The notes under the pieces were generated by a model. It searched no databases. It had not been told where the DNA came from and worked only from the letters and a program-made list of their open reading frames with translations. A stretch of DNA of 42,973 bases from Prevotella sp. 885 (lineage in GTDB: Bacteria; Bacteroidota; Bacteroidia; Bacteroidales; Bacteroidaceae). Positions 1-6,425 of this stretch are shown here, one piece after another (the first letter of the stretch is position 1; the number at the start of each line of letters is the position of its first letter). The position numbers and the translations under genes are program-made. The stretch lies in assembly GCF_002265625.1 (NCBI RefSeq), contig NZ_NOVE01000024.1, positions 1 to 42,973 of the forward strand, written 5' to 3'.

Positions 1-188
1 AAAAAACCATGACTTCATGTCTACTTGTCAAAAACATGACTTCATGTCTCTGTCAAAAACTGGCTTCATGTCTTCTTGTCAAAAAACATGGCTTCATGTC
101 TTCTTGTCAAAAAAACATGTCTTCATGTCTTCTTGTCAAAAAACATGGCTTCATGTCTTCTTGTCAAAAAAAACATGGCTTCATGTCC
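1..188. repeat. Tandem array, seven units of 24-30 bp
   Basis: Seven imperfect units built on the core TTCATGTCTTCTTGTC, followed by a run of A whose length changes from unit to unit. The core starts at 14, 41, 65, 93, 122, 150 and 180. Open reading frames cross the array only because the unit lacks stop codons; I do not believe them. There are no unique spacers, so it is not a CRISPR array. The array may continue to the left of the window. Confidence 0.85.
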
Positions 189-303
189 ACCATGCAAATA
201 TCGTACAAACGGTAAAAAACTGTTACAAAATAAAAATCAATTCTAGAGAATCAAAAAGCCGTTTTTATGGTGTTCTGCTGAGCAAACAGCACCAATGCTT
301 AAC

Positions 304-411
304 GATAGTGCCACTTTTACATCCCAATAGTGCCACTATTAGAGTGTAAAAGTGGCGCTATTGCATGATAATAGTGGCACTATTAGGGTGTAAAAGTGGC
401 GCTATTGCAGC
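304..411. repeat. Paired direct and inverted repeat (GTGTAAAAGTGGCGCTATTG)
   Basis: The string GTGTAAAAGTGGCGCTATTG occurs twice in direct orientation (about 344-363 and 388-407). An inverted partial copy lies at about 305-325, and ATAGTGGCACTATTA is present in both orientations. The segment can form alternative stems. No gene is associated with it. Confidence 0.7.
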
Positions 412-625
412 AAAAAAAGGCTCTTTTGCGAGTCTGATTTCATTGTATTTCGTTAGAAAACCGTATAACATACTGTGTATAAGCCTGTTATCTAAAAACG
501 CTCAAAACTCAAGAATTTCGCACCAAAGATTTCTTCGTGCGTTCAACTCATAGTATTGAGCGTTAGAAATACAAATATTGTCATGCAAACTAACCGTCAA
601 ACAGGAATTTATCGGTGAGATTTGG

Positions 626-1067
626 TTAGGCAGGGCTTTGACAAAAACCTTTATCCACATACCTTTTGTTGTCACACCCTACGGGTTCATGATATCGTTT
701 GGCGAATGGGCTTTACGAGAGCGTTGCTCTCGACACCCATCCTCCAAACGATATCATGAGTGATGCTGGAGCATCACTGTGCCAACAAAAGGAAAAACAT
801 AAAAAACACAAGGTTACACAGTAGAAATTGTGTCTAAACTAAAGAATTACACATCATATAGTATTATAATGTTGTTTTATATAACCTTGTGTTTTTCTTT
901 GTTTTTTCCGATTATGGGCGCGTGCTGTGCACAAATAAAAGGCTTTACGTTAGGTTGTCGAGAACTGGTTCTCGTAAGACCTAATGTAAAGTCTTTTATT
1001 TAAATCCGATAGGATTTGCGCCCATAAGCGGATTGTGGATAAAGGTTTTTGTCAAAGCCCTGCCTAA
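626..1067. mobile_element. MITE-like non-coding element, copy 1, with perfect 34-bp terminal inverted repeats
   Basis: Seen: the ends 626-659 and 1034-1067 are perfect reverse complements over 34 bp, starting TTAGGCAGGGCTTTGACAAA. Inside are two cloverleaf-like arms. The left arm (662-792) has an outer stem, a 14-bp stem 689-702/744-757 and a small hairpin 760-777. The right arm (911-1028) has a long inner stem 933-956/978-1001. A third stem pairs about 801-813 with 884-907 around an AT-rich core. No coding potential is visible. Copy 2 lies at 3078-3474 and a remnant at 28659-28697. Inferred: a non-autonomous mobile element, or a large structured RNA or cruciform. No target duplication is obvious. 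I do not recognise a named family. Confidence 0.7.
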
Positions 1068-1094
1068 TATTATTCCTAACACTCTGTAGTCCGT

Positions 1095-1128
1095 GGCTGC
1101 GTGGCTACGGCGGGACGCATAGCCTCCT
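1095..1128 (-). repeat. Interspersed palindromic repeat (REP-like family 1), copy 1
   Basis: Reverse-orientation copy of the about 35-bp unit AGGAGGCTATGGCGTCTCGC followed by CGTAGCCACGCAGCC. The core folds as GGCTATGGCG-TCT-CGCCGTAGCC. This copy lacks one base in the stem. It sits just outside the right end of the 626-1067 element. Confidence 0.75.
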
Positions 1129-1221
1129 ACGATTACCTGGGATAGGCATCCTCTCATCCTCTCTTGGTTCCGCAAAGCGGGACACATTTTTGTTATTTCT
1201 TGAAAATAATTTGTAAAATCA

Positions 1222-1252
1222 TTGTGAAAATTATACAAATTCCATAACTTTG
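1222..1252 (+). promoter_or_regulatory. Bacteroidetes-type promoter of the first AraC gene
   Basis: TTG at 1222-1224 and TAACTTTG at 1245-1252, spaced 20 bp, match the TTTG / TAnnTTTG consensus of the primary sigma factor in this phylum. Transcription would begin about 1258, giving a leader of about 22 nt to the ATG at 1280. The same box contains a TTG at 1250 that opens the reading frame, which argues against that TTG being the start codon. Confidence 0.7.
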
Positions 1253-1279
1253 TATTCCAAAACATTTGCAAACACAACT

Positions 1280-2542
1280 ATGGATACGACTACACTTATT
1301 GCATACGTTGTTAACTGCTCCGTATGCTTCACTATAAGCCTAATGTTTCTTCTCACTCCCGCACAGAAGACATCGGAAGGAAAGATCGAATCATTCAGTA
1401 TGGCACGCATGTGCCTCGCTGGCTCCTCATTACTTGAGGGCATCGTCAGCTTCTTCACCATAATCCGTCTCCTTAACGGATATGACTATCTCCAGCTCAA
1501 TTACTTCACGAGTCCACTTTTCCTCTTCTTCGCCATCTGCTTTGACATTACCGCATGCATCTATCTGCTCCACGGTAAGCGCCTCTCCGTACGCACCATC
1601 ATAGCGTTCATAATGCCTGTGGTATGTATATGGCTGACGCATATTCTGGTGTTTATACCCCTCCACGGACTCACCCTCTCGCCAAGCGTATATAATGTCT
1701 TCCTCGAGACCCCGCCAGCCATCTTCACCTGCTACATGCTCTACATCACCCTCGTCATCGAGGGACTCGGCATACTGTGGTTCGTATCGAAGCAGATAAC
1801 CGTCTTCCGTCAGCACATCGACAATTATTACATCGGAGAGAACAAGAGTCGCAGCCGCTGGCTCATCGCCGTCGCCATCTCCCTCATCCTATATTACGTC
1901 GTCAGCATCATCGACATCGCCCTCTTCAATCGCTTTCTCGACAACATATTCATGTGGGTAAGGTCGTTAGTGGTGTTGGTCAACAGCATAGCGTTCATAA
2001 AGTGTCGCACCGTCTATTGGGACATCAAGCCCGCCTTCGCCGATATGGAGGTGGACCACGGCTACATCTTCGAGCCGACACCGAAGCCACGTCCCGTCCA
2101 CAACAACTCCAACGTCACCGTCTCCCCAGATCCCGCCGACCTCGCCATCCGTCAACCAGAGACGCTCGAGACGAAGCCCGCGGAGGAGGATCGCCATCGT
2201 GACAGCAACTACAGCACCATCGACGCCATCGTGACGGAGTGGATAGGTCGTGCCGACAAGCCTTACCTCAAGGATAGCATCACCATCATGCAGGTGGCTG
2301 ACCAGATGGGACTGAACACCCGCCTCCTCTCCAACTATATTAATAATGTAAAGGGCAAAAACTTCAACGCATGGATTAACTTCCTGAAGGTGGAGGAGAC
2401 GAAGCGTGTCCTCCTCGAGGATCGCTCCCGTCCCTTAGGCGAAATAGCATACGAAATGGGTTTCACCGACTCCGCCTCCCTCTCCAAAATCTTCAAGTCA
2501 ATAGAAGGTATCCCTCCGTCAGTATACAGGCAGCGCCATTAA
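1280..2542 (+). CDS. Membrane-bound AraC-family transcriptional regulator (locus A side)
   Basis: Seen: 420 residues from the ATG at 1280. An open frame reaches back to 1250, but that lies inside the promoter -7 box. The first about 245 residues contain seven hydrophobic segments (about 3-23, 43-63, 75-95, 103-127, 144-170, 199-220, 227-245). A hydrophilic linker to about 320 follows, then a C-terminal AraC double helix-turn-helix of about 90 residues with the typical second helix region IAYEMGFTDSASLSKIFK. Known: AraC/XylS HTH domains bind promoter DNA; fusion to a polytopic membrane domain makes a one-component sensor. Inferred: it senses an envelope or external signal and controls the fimbrial genes downstream. 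It points toward locus A and is mirrored by the AraC gene 30463-29270, with the same architecture but diverged sequence. Ligand and targets are not visible. Confidence 0.85.
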   Translation: MDTTTLIAYVVNCSVCFTISLMFLLTPAQKTSEGKIESFSMARMCLAGSSLLEGIVSFFTIIRLLNGYDYLQLNYFTSPLFLFFAICFDITACIYLLHGKRLSVRTIIAFIMPVVCIWLTHILVFIPLHGLTLSPSVYNVFLETPPAIFTCYMLYITLVIEGLGILWFVSKQITVFRQHIDNYYIGENKSRSRWLIAVAISLILYYVVSIIDIALFNRFLDNIFMWVRSLVVLVNSIAFIKCRTVYWDIKPAFADMEVDHGYIFEPTPKPRPVHNNSNVTVSPDPADLAIRQPETLETKPAEEDRHRDSNYSTIDAIVTEWIGRADKPYLKDSITIMQVADQMGLNTRLLSNYINNVKGKNFNAWINFLKVEETKRVLLEDRSRPLGEIAYEMGFTDSASLSKIFKSIEGIPPSVYRQRH

Positions 2543-2567
2543 GGAGCCACGCAGCAGTCACAGTGAT

Positions 2568-2697
2568 GTTCTCCCACGGATGCCACAGATTATCACGGAT
2601 GTTGCTTGAGAAAATGTTCTCCCACGGATGCCACAGATTGTCACGGATGTTGCTTGAGAAAATGTTCTCCCACGGATGCCACAGATTGTCACAGATT
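2568..2697. repeat. 48-bp tandem repeat, three units
   Basis: Units start at 2568, 2616 and 2664 (period 48 bp), each beginning GTTCTCCCACGGATGCCACA; the third is cut short. Two more units start at 2894 and 2942. Confidence 0.85.
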
Positions 2698-2782
2698 TTT
2701 TCTTTTGATTAATCTGATGTCTGACCTCAAGCAGCCAGCACAAACATAGGAGGCTATGGCGTCTCGCCGTAGCCCCGCAGCC
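2616..2782. repeat. 167-bp direct duplication, first copy (second at 2894-3060)
   Basis: Positions 2616-2782 and 2894-3060 align without gaps at an offset of 278 bp, with about five mismatches. The repeat includes two 48-bp units, the block CTGACCTCAAGCAGCCAGCA and a complete REP-like palindrome. It therefore looks like a segmental tandem duplication rather than separate insertions. Confidence 0.85.
2748..2782 (+). repeat. REP-like family 1, copy 2
   Basis: Forward copy beginning AGGAGGCTATGGCGTCTCGC; part of the 167-bp duplication. Confidence 0.8.
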
Positions 2783-2893
2783 CAGTATAGCAGATCCGCA
2801 CCCATATCCGTGTAAATCCGCGTAATCTGTGGGAGACTCAAACGCACCCTACGATTAAGCGAACACGGATTATCAGATGCAGCTTGAGAAAAT

Positions 2894-3060
2894 GTTCTCC
2901 CACGGATGCCACAGATTGTCACGGATGTTGCTTGAGATAATGTTCTCCCACAGATGCCACAGATTGTCACAGATTTTTTCTTTTGATTAATCTGATCTCT
3001 GACCTCAAGCAGCCAGCACAAACTTAGGAGGCTATGGCGTCCCGCCGTAGCCCCGCAGCC
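2894..3060. repeat. 167-bp direct duplication, second copy
   Basis: Gapless match to 2616-2782 with about five mismatches. It ends 17 bp before the second 400-bp MITE-like element. Confidence 0.85.
3026..3060 (+). repeat. REP-like family 1, copy 3
   Basis: Forward copy with TCCC in place of TCTC in the loop region; part of the second copy of the 167-bp duplication. Confidence 0.8.
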
Positions 3061-3077
3061 TTGTAGTGTTAGCAGTG

Positions 3078-3474
3078 TTAGGCAGTGCTTTGACAAAAAC
3101 CATTATCCACAATCCTTTTCTTGGCACACCCTACGGGTTCATGATATCGTTTGGCGAATGGGCTTTACGAGAGCGTTGCTCTCGACACCCATCCTCCAAA
3201 CGATATCATGAGTGATGCCGAAGCATCACTGTGCCAACAAAAGGAAAAACATAAAAAACACAAGGTAGCGGACGACATCGTCCGAATTAGGAATTTTGTG
3301 TTTTTTTGGTTTTTTCCGCTTGTGGGCGCGTGCTGTGCACAAATAAAAGGCTTTGCGTTAGGTTGTCGAGAACCGGTTCTCGTAAGACCTAATGTAAAGC
3401 CTTTTATTTAAATCCGATAGGATTTGCGCCCATAAGCGGACTGTGGAGTAAGGTTTTTGTCAAAGCCCTGCCTA
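3078..3474. mobile_element. MITE-like non-coding element, copy 2
   Basis: Same orientation and same nested-stem architecture as 626-1067, but 397 bp because the AT-rich core is shorter (around GGACGACATCGTCC). The terminal repeats 3078-3111 and 3441-3474 are imperfect here (for example GGCAGTGCTTTG on the left against GGCAGGGCTTTG). The left arm (about 3118-3243) and right arm (about 3316-3440) are nearly identical to those of copy 1. Together with copy 1 it brackets the AraC gene as a direct repeat. Confidence 0.7.
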
Positions 3475-3509
3475 CCACAGCCTAACGCTCAATCAGCTTG
3501 CTTGTCCAA

Positions 3510-3544
3510 GGCTGCGTGGCTACGGCGGGACGCCATAGCCTCCT
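3510..3544 (-). repeat. REP-like family 1, copy 4
   Basis: Reverse-orientation copy, GGCTGCGTGGCTACGGCGGG followed by ACGCCATAGCCTCCT. Confidence 0.8.
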
Positions 3545-3605
3545 AAGTTACCCCATTCTACTGTATCCTCTAACATAATCAACGACCAGCTTGCAGCACA
3601 AACTT

Positions 3606-3640
3606 AGGAGGCTATGGCGTCTCGCCGTAGCCCCGCAGCC
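3606..3640 (+). repeat. REP-like family 1, copy 5
   Basis: Forward copy, same sequence as copy 2 over the palindrome. Confidence 0.8.
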
Positions 3641-3660
3641 CGGTACAGCAGATTATCGTT

Positions 3661-3739
3661 AGCGCCGTGTCCCGAGGGGACACGTTACCCATCCGACACC
3701 CACTGCAAGCTGCGCCGCTCCGTAGCTGTGGGATAAGCC
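3661..3739. repeat. Interspersed repeat family 2, copy 1
   Basis: About 79 bp holding a GTGTCCC-GAG-GGGACAC hairpin, then CCCACTGCAAGCT and AGCTGTGGGATAAGC, which pair with each other. A close copy lies at 28833-28909 and an inverted partial copy at about 29018-29063. Found only in the two flanks of the fimbrial region. Confidence 0.7.
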
Positions 3740-3982
3740 AAACTCCCTTGTGTCCGATTCCTTATTACTGCACGAATCGGACAGTAAATATTGTCCAATA
3801 CTCTTGTGAATATCTAACTTGGGACGGATTTGTGAGATTTTTACCCTGCCTAAATTTACAAAAACTTGAGAAAAACATGTAAAATGTTGCAGAAAAACGT
3901 TCAAACGGTAAAAAAAACATAGAAAATTACGATTTGTTTAATTTTTATACTATATTCACAAATGATTTCCGAAAATTTGATG

Positions 3983-3990
3983 TACCTTTG
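3983..3990 (+). promoter_or_regulatory. -7 box of the locus A operon
   Basis: TACCTTTG matches TAnnTTTG exactly. No good TTTG stands 19-20 bp upstream, so this may be an activator-dependent promoter, consistent with control by the neighbouring AraC protein (inference). The predicted start is about 3996. Confidence 0.6.
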
Positions 3991-3995
3991 CAATG

Positions 3996-4236
3996 TCCAA
4001 AATAAAGAAGGACAATGACGCTAAACACAAAGTCGTAACGACAACACAACGACGACGCTAAACTAAGACGCTTAAACGACGCAAAACTAAAAAACCAAAC
4101 TATCTATAACGTATATAATAAGGTTTAGAAGACGACTTAACACAACAGTACAGCCCCACAACCCCACTTATTACATTATTAGATAAGATACGTATTATCA
4201 CGGAACATTAAACAACGAACTAAATAGAATAATAAT
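3996..4236 (+). promoter_or_regulatory. Long A/C-rich 5' leader of locus A
   Basis: About 240 nt separate the predicted transcription start from the DUF3575 ATG. The leader is poor in T and carries GACGCTAAAC-type motifs at 4017, 4054, 4067 and 4078. I see no strong hairpin and no riboswitch I recognise. Such a leader would be largely unpaired RNA and could bind a protein or a small RNA. Locus B has a leader of similar length. Confidence 0.45.
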
Positions 4237-4815
4237 ATGGCTAAAAACGTAACATACAGATTGAGACTGCTCATCGTAGCTATGCTCGTGGCTGTATCGG
4301 CTAACGCCCAGCAACTGGGACTCAAGACCAACTTACTCTACTGGGCTACCACAACCCCGAACGTCGGTCTCGAACTTCAGACCGGCAGAAAGCACTCCGT
4401 TCAGGCCTTCTATGGCATCAACCCCTGGAAATTCAATGACAACAAGAGCATACGCCACTGGATGGTACAACCCGAATACCGCTACTGGTTCTGCCAGACG
4501 TTCAACGGATGGTTCCTCGGAGTACACGCTATGGGAGGACAGTTCAACGCTGGTGGCATCGAACTGCCGTTCGGAATGTTCAAGGAGTTTAAGGACCATA
4601 GATATGAAGGATGGTTCGTAGGAGGCGGTCTGACAGCAGGCTACCAATGGCCGCTCTCAAAGCACTGGAACCTCGAGACTTCTCTCGGAGTGGGTTACGA
4701 CTACATCCACTATAAGAAATTCGAATGTAAGACGTGCGGTAACAAGAAGGGTGAGGGACATCACAATTATGTAGGACCCACCAAGGCAGCAGTGGAGCTG
4801 ATCTACGTATTCTAA
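4237..4815 (+). CDS. DUF3575 family outer-membrane protein
   Basis: Seen: 192 residues with a signal peptide (cleavage after ANA, about residue 24) and a mature part rich in alternating aromatic residues and glycines (for example LKTNLLYWATTTPNVGLE, GWFVGGGLTAGYQWPL), ending in a C-terminal aromatic (VELIYVF). This fits a small outer-membrane beta-barrel. Known: DUF3575 genes commonly sit next to Mfa1/FimA-type fimbrial clusters in Bacteroidales; their exact role is not established. Inferred: helps assemble or anchor the fimbria in the outer membrane. It is first in the locus A operon, 61 nt before the DUF3868 gene. Locus B has no counterpart in the window. Confidence 0.85.
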   Translation: MAKNVTYRLRLLIVAMLVAVSANAQQLGLKTNLLYWATTTPNVGLELQTGRKHSVQAFYGINPWKFNDNKSIRHWMVQPEYRYWFCQTFNGWFLGVHAMGGQFNAGGIELPFGMFKEFKDHRYEGWFVGGGLTAGYQWPLSKHWNLETSLGVGYDYIHYKKFECKTCGNKKGEGHHNYVGPTKAAVELIYVF

Positions 4816-4876
4816 ATATAAAAGAAGTCAGCCCACTATTCACCACACATTTTCACTAACAATAAGATCCACCATT

Positions 4877-6280
4877 ATGAAATACTACATTATACTATCA
4901 GCAGCCCTCGCCATCAGCGCCGTCAATGCGTCGGCACAGACGAAGAGGTCGACCAAGATTCTTGACCGTCAAGTGGCGGTGGAGAACATCAAGGCGACAA
5001 GAGCTGACGACCAGTTCTTCGTAGGAATGGACCTCCGCCTTGACTCGCTACGTATGCCTGCCAACAGACGCATCGTCCTTACGCCGGTTATCGAGTCGGG
5101 AGAGAACAGCGTGGCTCTGCAGCCCATCGTCATCAACGGCAAGAGACAGAAGGTTATTTACGACAGAAGGGACGCCAAGCAATATCCCGGTGCTTATGAC
5201 GTGACAAGGAAGAACGGTAAGGAGCAGACGTTCGCTTACCAGACTCAGACCGAGTTTGCCGACTGGATGCGCTCAGCAGACGTCGTAATAAAGGAAGACC
5301 TCTGCGGATGCGGCAAGATTGACGACCAGGAGCAGGAGACCGTAAAGAAGATGAGACAGCCCAAGGTGGCGTTCATACAGCCCGTCGCTGTGGAGCAGAA
5401 GACATACGAGATGTCAGGAAGAGCGTTTATCGACTTCCCCGTTGACCGCACAGAGCTGCATCCCAACTACCGCAACAACCCGCGTGAGCTGGCGAAGATT
5501 GTTGACACCATCAACGTGATAAAGAAGGACGCCAATATGACAATCACCAAGATTGAGATTCATGGCTATGCCTCACCGGAGGCTCCTTACGCCCACAACG
5601 AATACCTCGCCACTAACCGTGCCGCTACGCTGAAGAACTACGTGCGCCAGCTCGTCCATCTGGACGACCGCCTCTTCACCGTAAACGCTACGCCGGAGGA
5701 CTGGGAAGGTCTCTGCAAGTATGTCAAGGAGAGCAACCTCGACAACCGAAGCGCTATCCTCAAGATTGCGGAGGACAACTCTATAGAACCCGACCGCCGC
5801 GAATGGCTCATCAAGTCGCAGTATCCTGAGGAGTATCGCACAATGCTCGCCTCATGGTATCCGGCTCTCCGCCATTCTGACTACGTCATCACCTGCAACG
5901 TGCGCCCGTTCTCAGTGGAGGAGGCTAAGGAGCTTATCAAAACCAAGCCGCAGCTGCTCTCGCAGAACGAGATGTATATGGTGGCTCAGACTTACGAGCC
6001 GGGATCGAAGGAGTTTAACGAGGTGTTCGCCATCGCAGCGCTCATGTATCCCAACGACGAGACTGCCAATCTGAACGCTGCATGCGCTGACATCAATGAG
6101 GACAGATTCGCTGAGGCGCTCCGCAAGCTGGACAAGGCTGGCGACTCGGCTGAGGCTTACAACGCAAGGGGCATCTGCTACTGGCACATCGGCAACGACG
6201 AGAAAGCCATCGAGTGCTTCAGGATTGCTTCCGAAAAGGGATGCGAGATTGCCAAGCAGAACTATGACGACCTACAATAA
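4877..6280 (+). CDS. DUF3868/OmpA-like protein with C-terminal TPR-like part
   Basis: Seen: 467 residues; signal peptide cleaved after ASA (about residue 20). An N-terminal part (about 25-180) resembles DUF3868. An OmpA-like module follows (about 185-265), with the family hallmark HNEYLATNRAATLKNYV preceded by IEIHGYASPEAP. The last about 75 residues look like tetratricopeptide repeats (NARGICYWHIGNDEKAIECF). Known: OmpA-like domains bind peptidoglycan, and DUF3868 proteins accompany DUF3575 and Mfa1-type pilin genes. Inferred: a periplasmic tether or assembly factor linking the fimbrial base to the cell wall. It precedes the pilin gene by 145 nt with no visible promoter or terminator, so it is probably co-transcribed. 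Confidence 0.8.
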   Translation: MKYYIILSAALAISAVNASAQTKRSTKILDRQVAVENIKATRADDQFFVGMDLRLDSLRMPANRRIVLTPVIESGENSVALQPIVINGKRQKVIYDRRDAKQYPGAYDVTRKNGKEQTFAYQTQTEFADWMRSADVVIKEDLCGCGKIDDQEQETVKKMRQPKVAFIQPVAVEQKTYEMSGRAFIDFPVDRTELHPNYRNNPRELAKIVDTINVIKKDANMTITKIEIHGYASPEAPYAHNEYLATNRAATLKNYVRQLVHLDDRLFTVNATPEDWEGLCKYVKESNLDNRSAILKIAEDNSIEPDRREWLIKSQYPEEYRTMLASWYPALRHSDYVITCNVRPFSVEEAKELIKTKPQLLSQNEMYMVAQTYEPGSKEFNEVFAIAALMYPNDETANLNAACADINEDRFAEALRKLDKAGDSAEAYNARGICYWHIGNDEKAIECFRIASEKGCEIAKQNYDDLQ

Positions 6281-6425
6281 AAAGACATAAACAACCATAC
6301 ACCCTTACAACACAAAGACTAAACTCGGCTTCACAAACACAAAGACAAGCCAAACACAGAAACTCTTTAAAAAAGAAATATTTTTACTAAACACAAAAAT
6401 TATTAATCACTTAAACTTCACAAGT

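Larger units (their letters stand above)
1..1279. other. Gene-free repeat-rich region upstream of the first AraC regulator
   Basis: I see no credible gene here. The region holds the tandem array (1-188), a paired repeat (304-411), the 442-bp element (626-1067), one REP-like palindrome (1095-1128), a short motif TTGGTTCCGC..GCGGGAC (about 1163-1182, also at 28923) and the promoter of the AraC gene. Between 412 and 625 I see nothing recognisable. Confidence 0.7.
2543..3982. other. Gene-free repeat block between the AraC gene and the locus A promoter
   Basis: No gene is supported; frames through this block are produced by repeats. It contains, in order, the 48-bp tandem units, the 167-bp duplication, the second MITE-like element (3078-3474), two further REP-like palindromes, a family-2 repeat (3661-3739) and an AT-rich stretch (3870-3982) that leads into the locus A promoter. 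The AT-rich stretch includes TTACGATTTG at 3927-3936, also found upstream of locus B. Confidence 0.7.

Noticed and set aside
1..188. Possible CRISPR array
   Set aside because: Units are adjacent, with only A-runs between them; there are no unique spacers of constant length and no cas genes in the window.
9..349. Reading frames through the tandem array at the left edge
   Set aside because: The peptides simply repeat the unit, there is no start context, and different frames are equally open.
626..1067. The structured element as rRNA, tRNA or a known riboswitch
   Set aside because: No conserved core of any RNA class that I know is visible, and the copies lie outside operon leaders.
2558..3096. 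Minus-strand frames of 61 and 135 residues
   Set aside because: Both are translations of the 48-bp repeat and the palindromes, for example repeated SVTICGIRGRTF.
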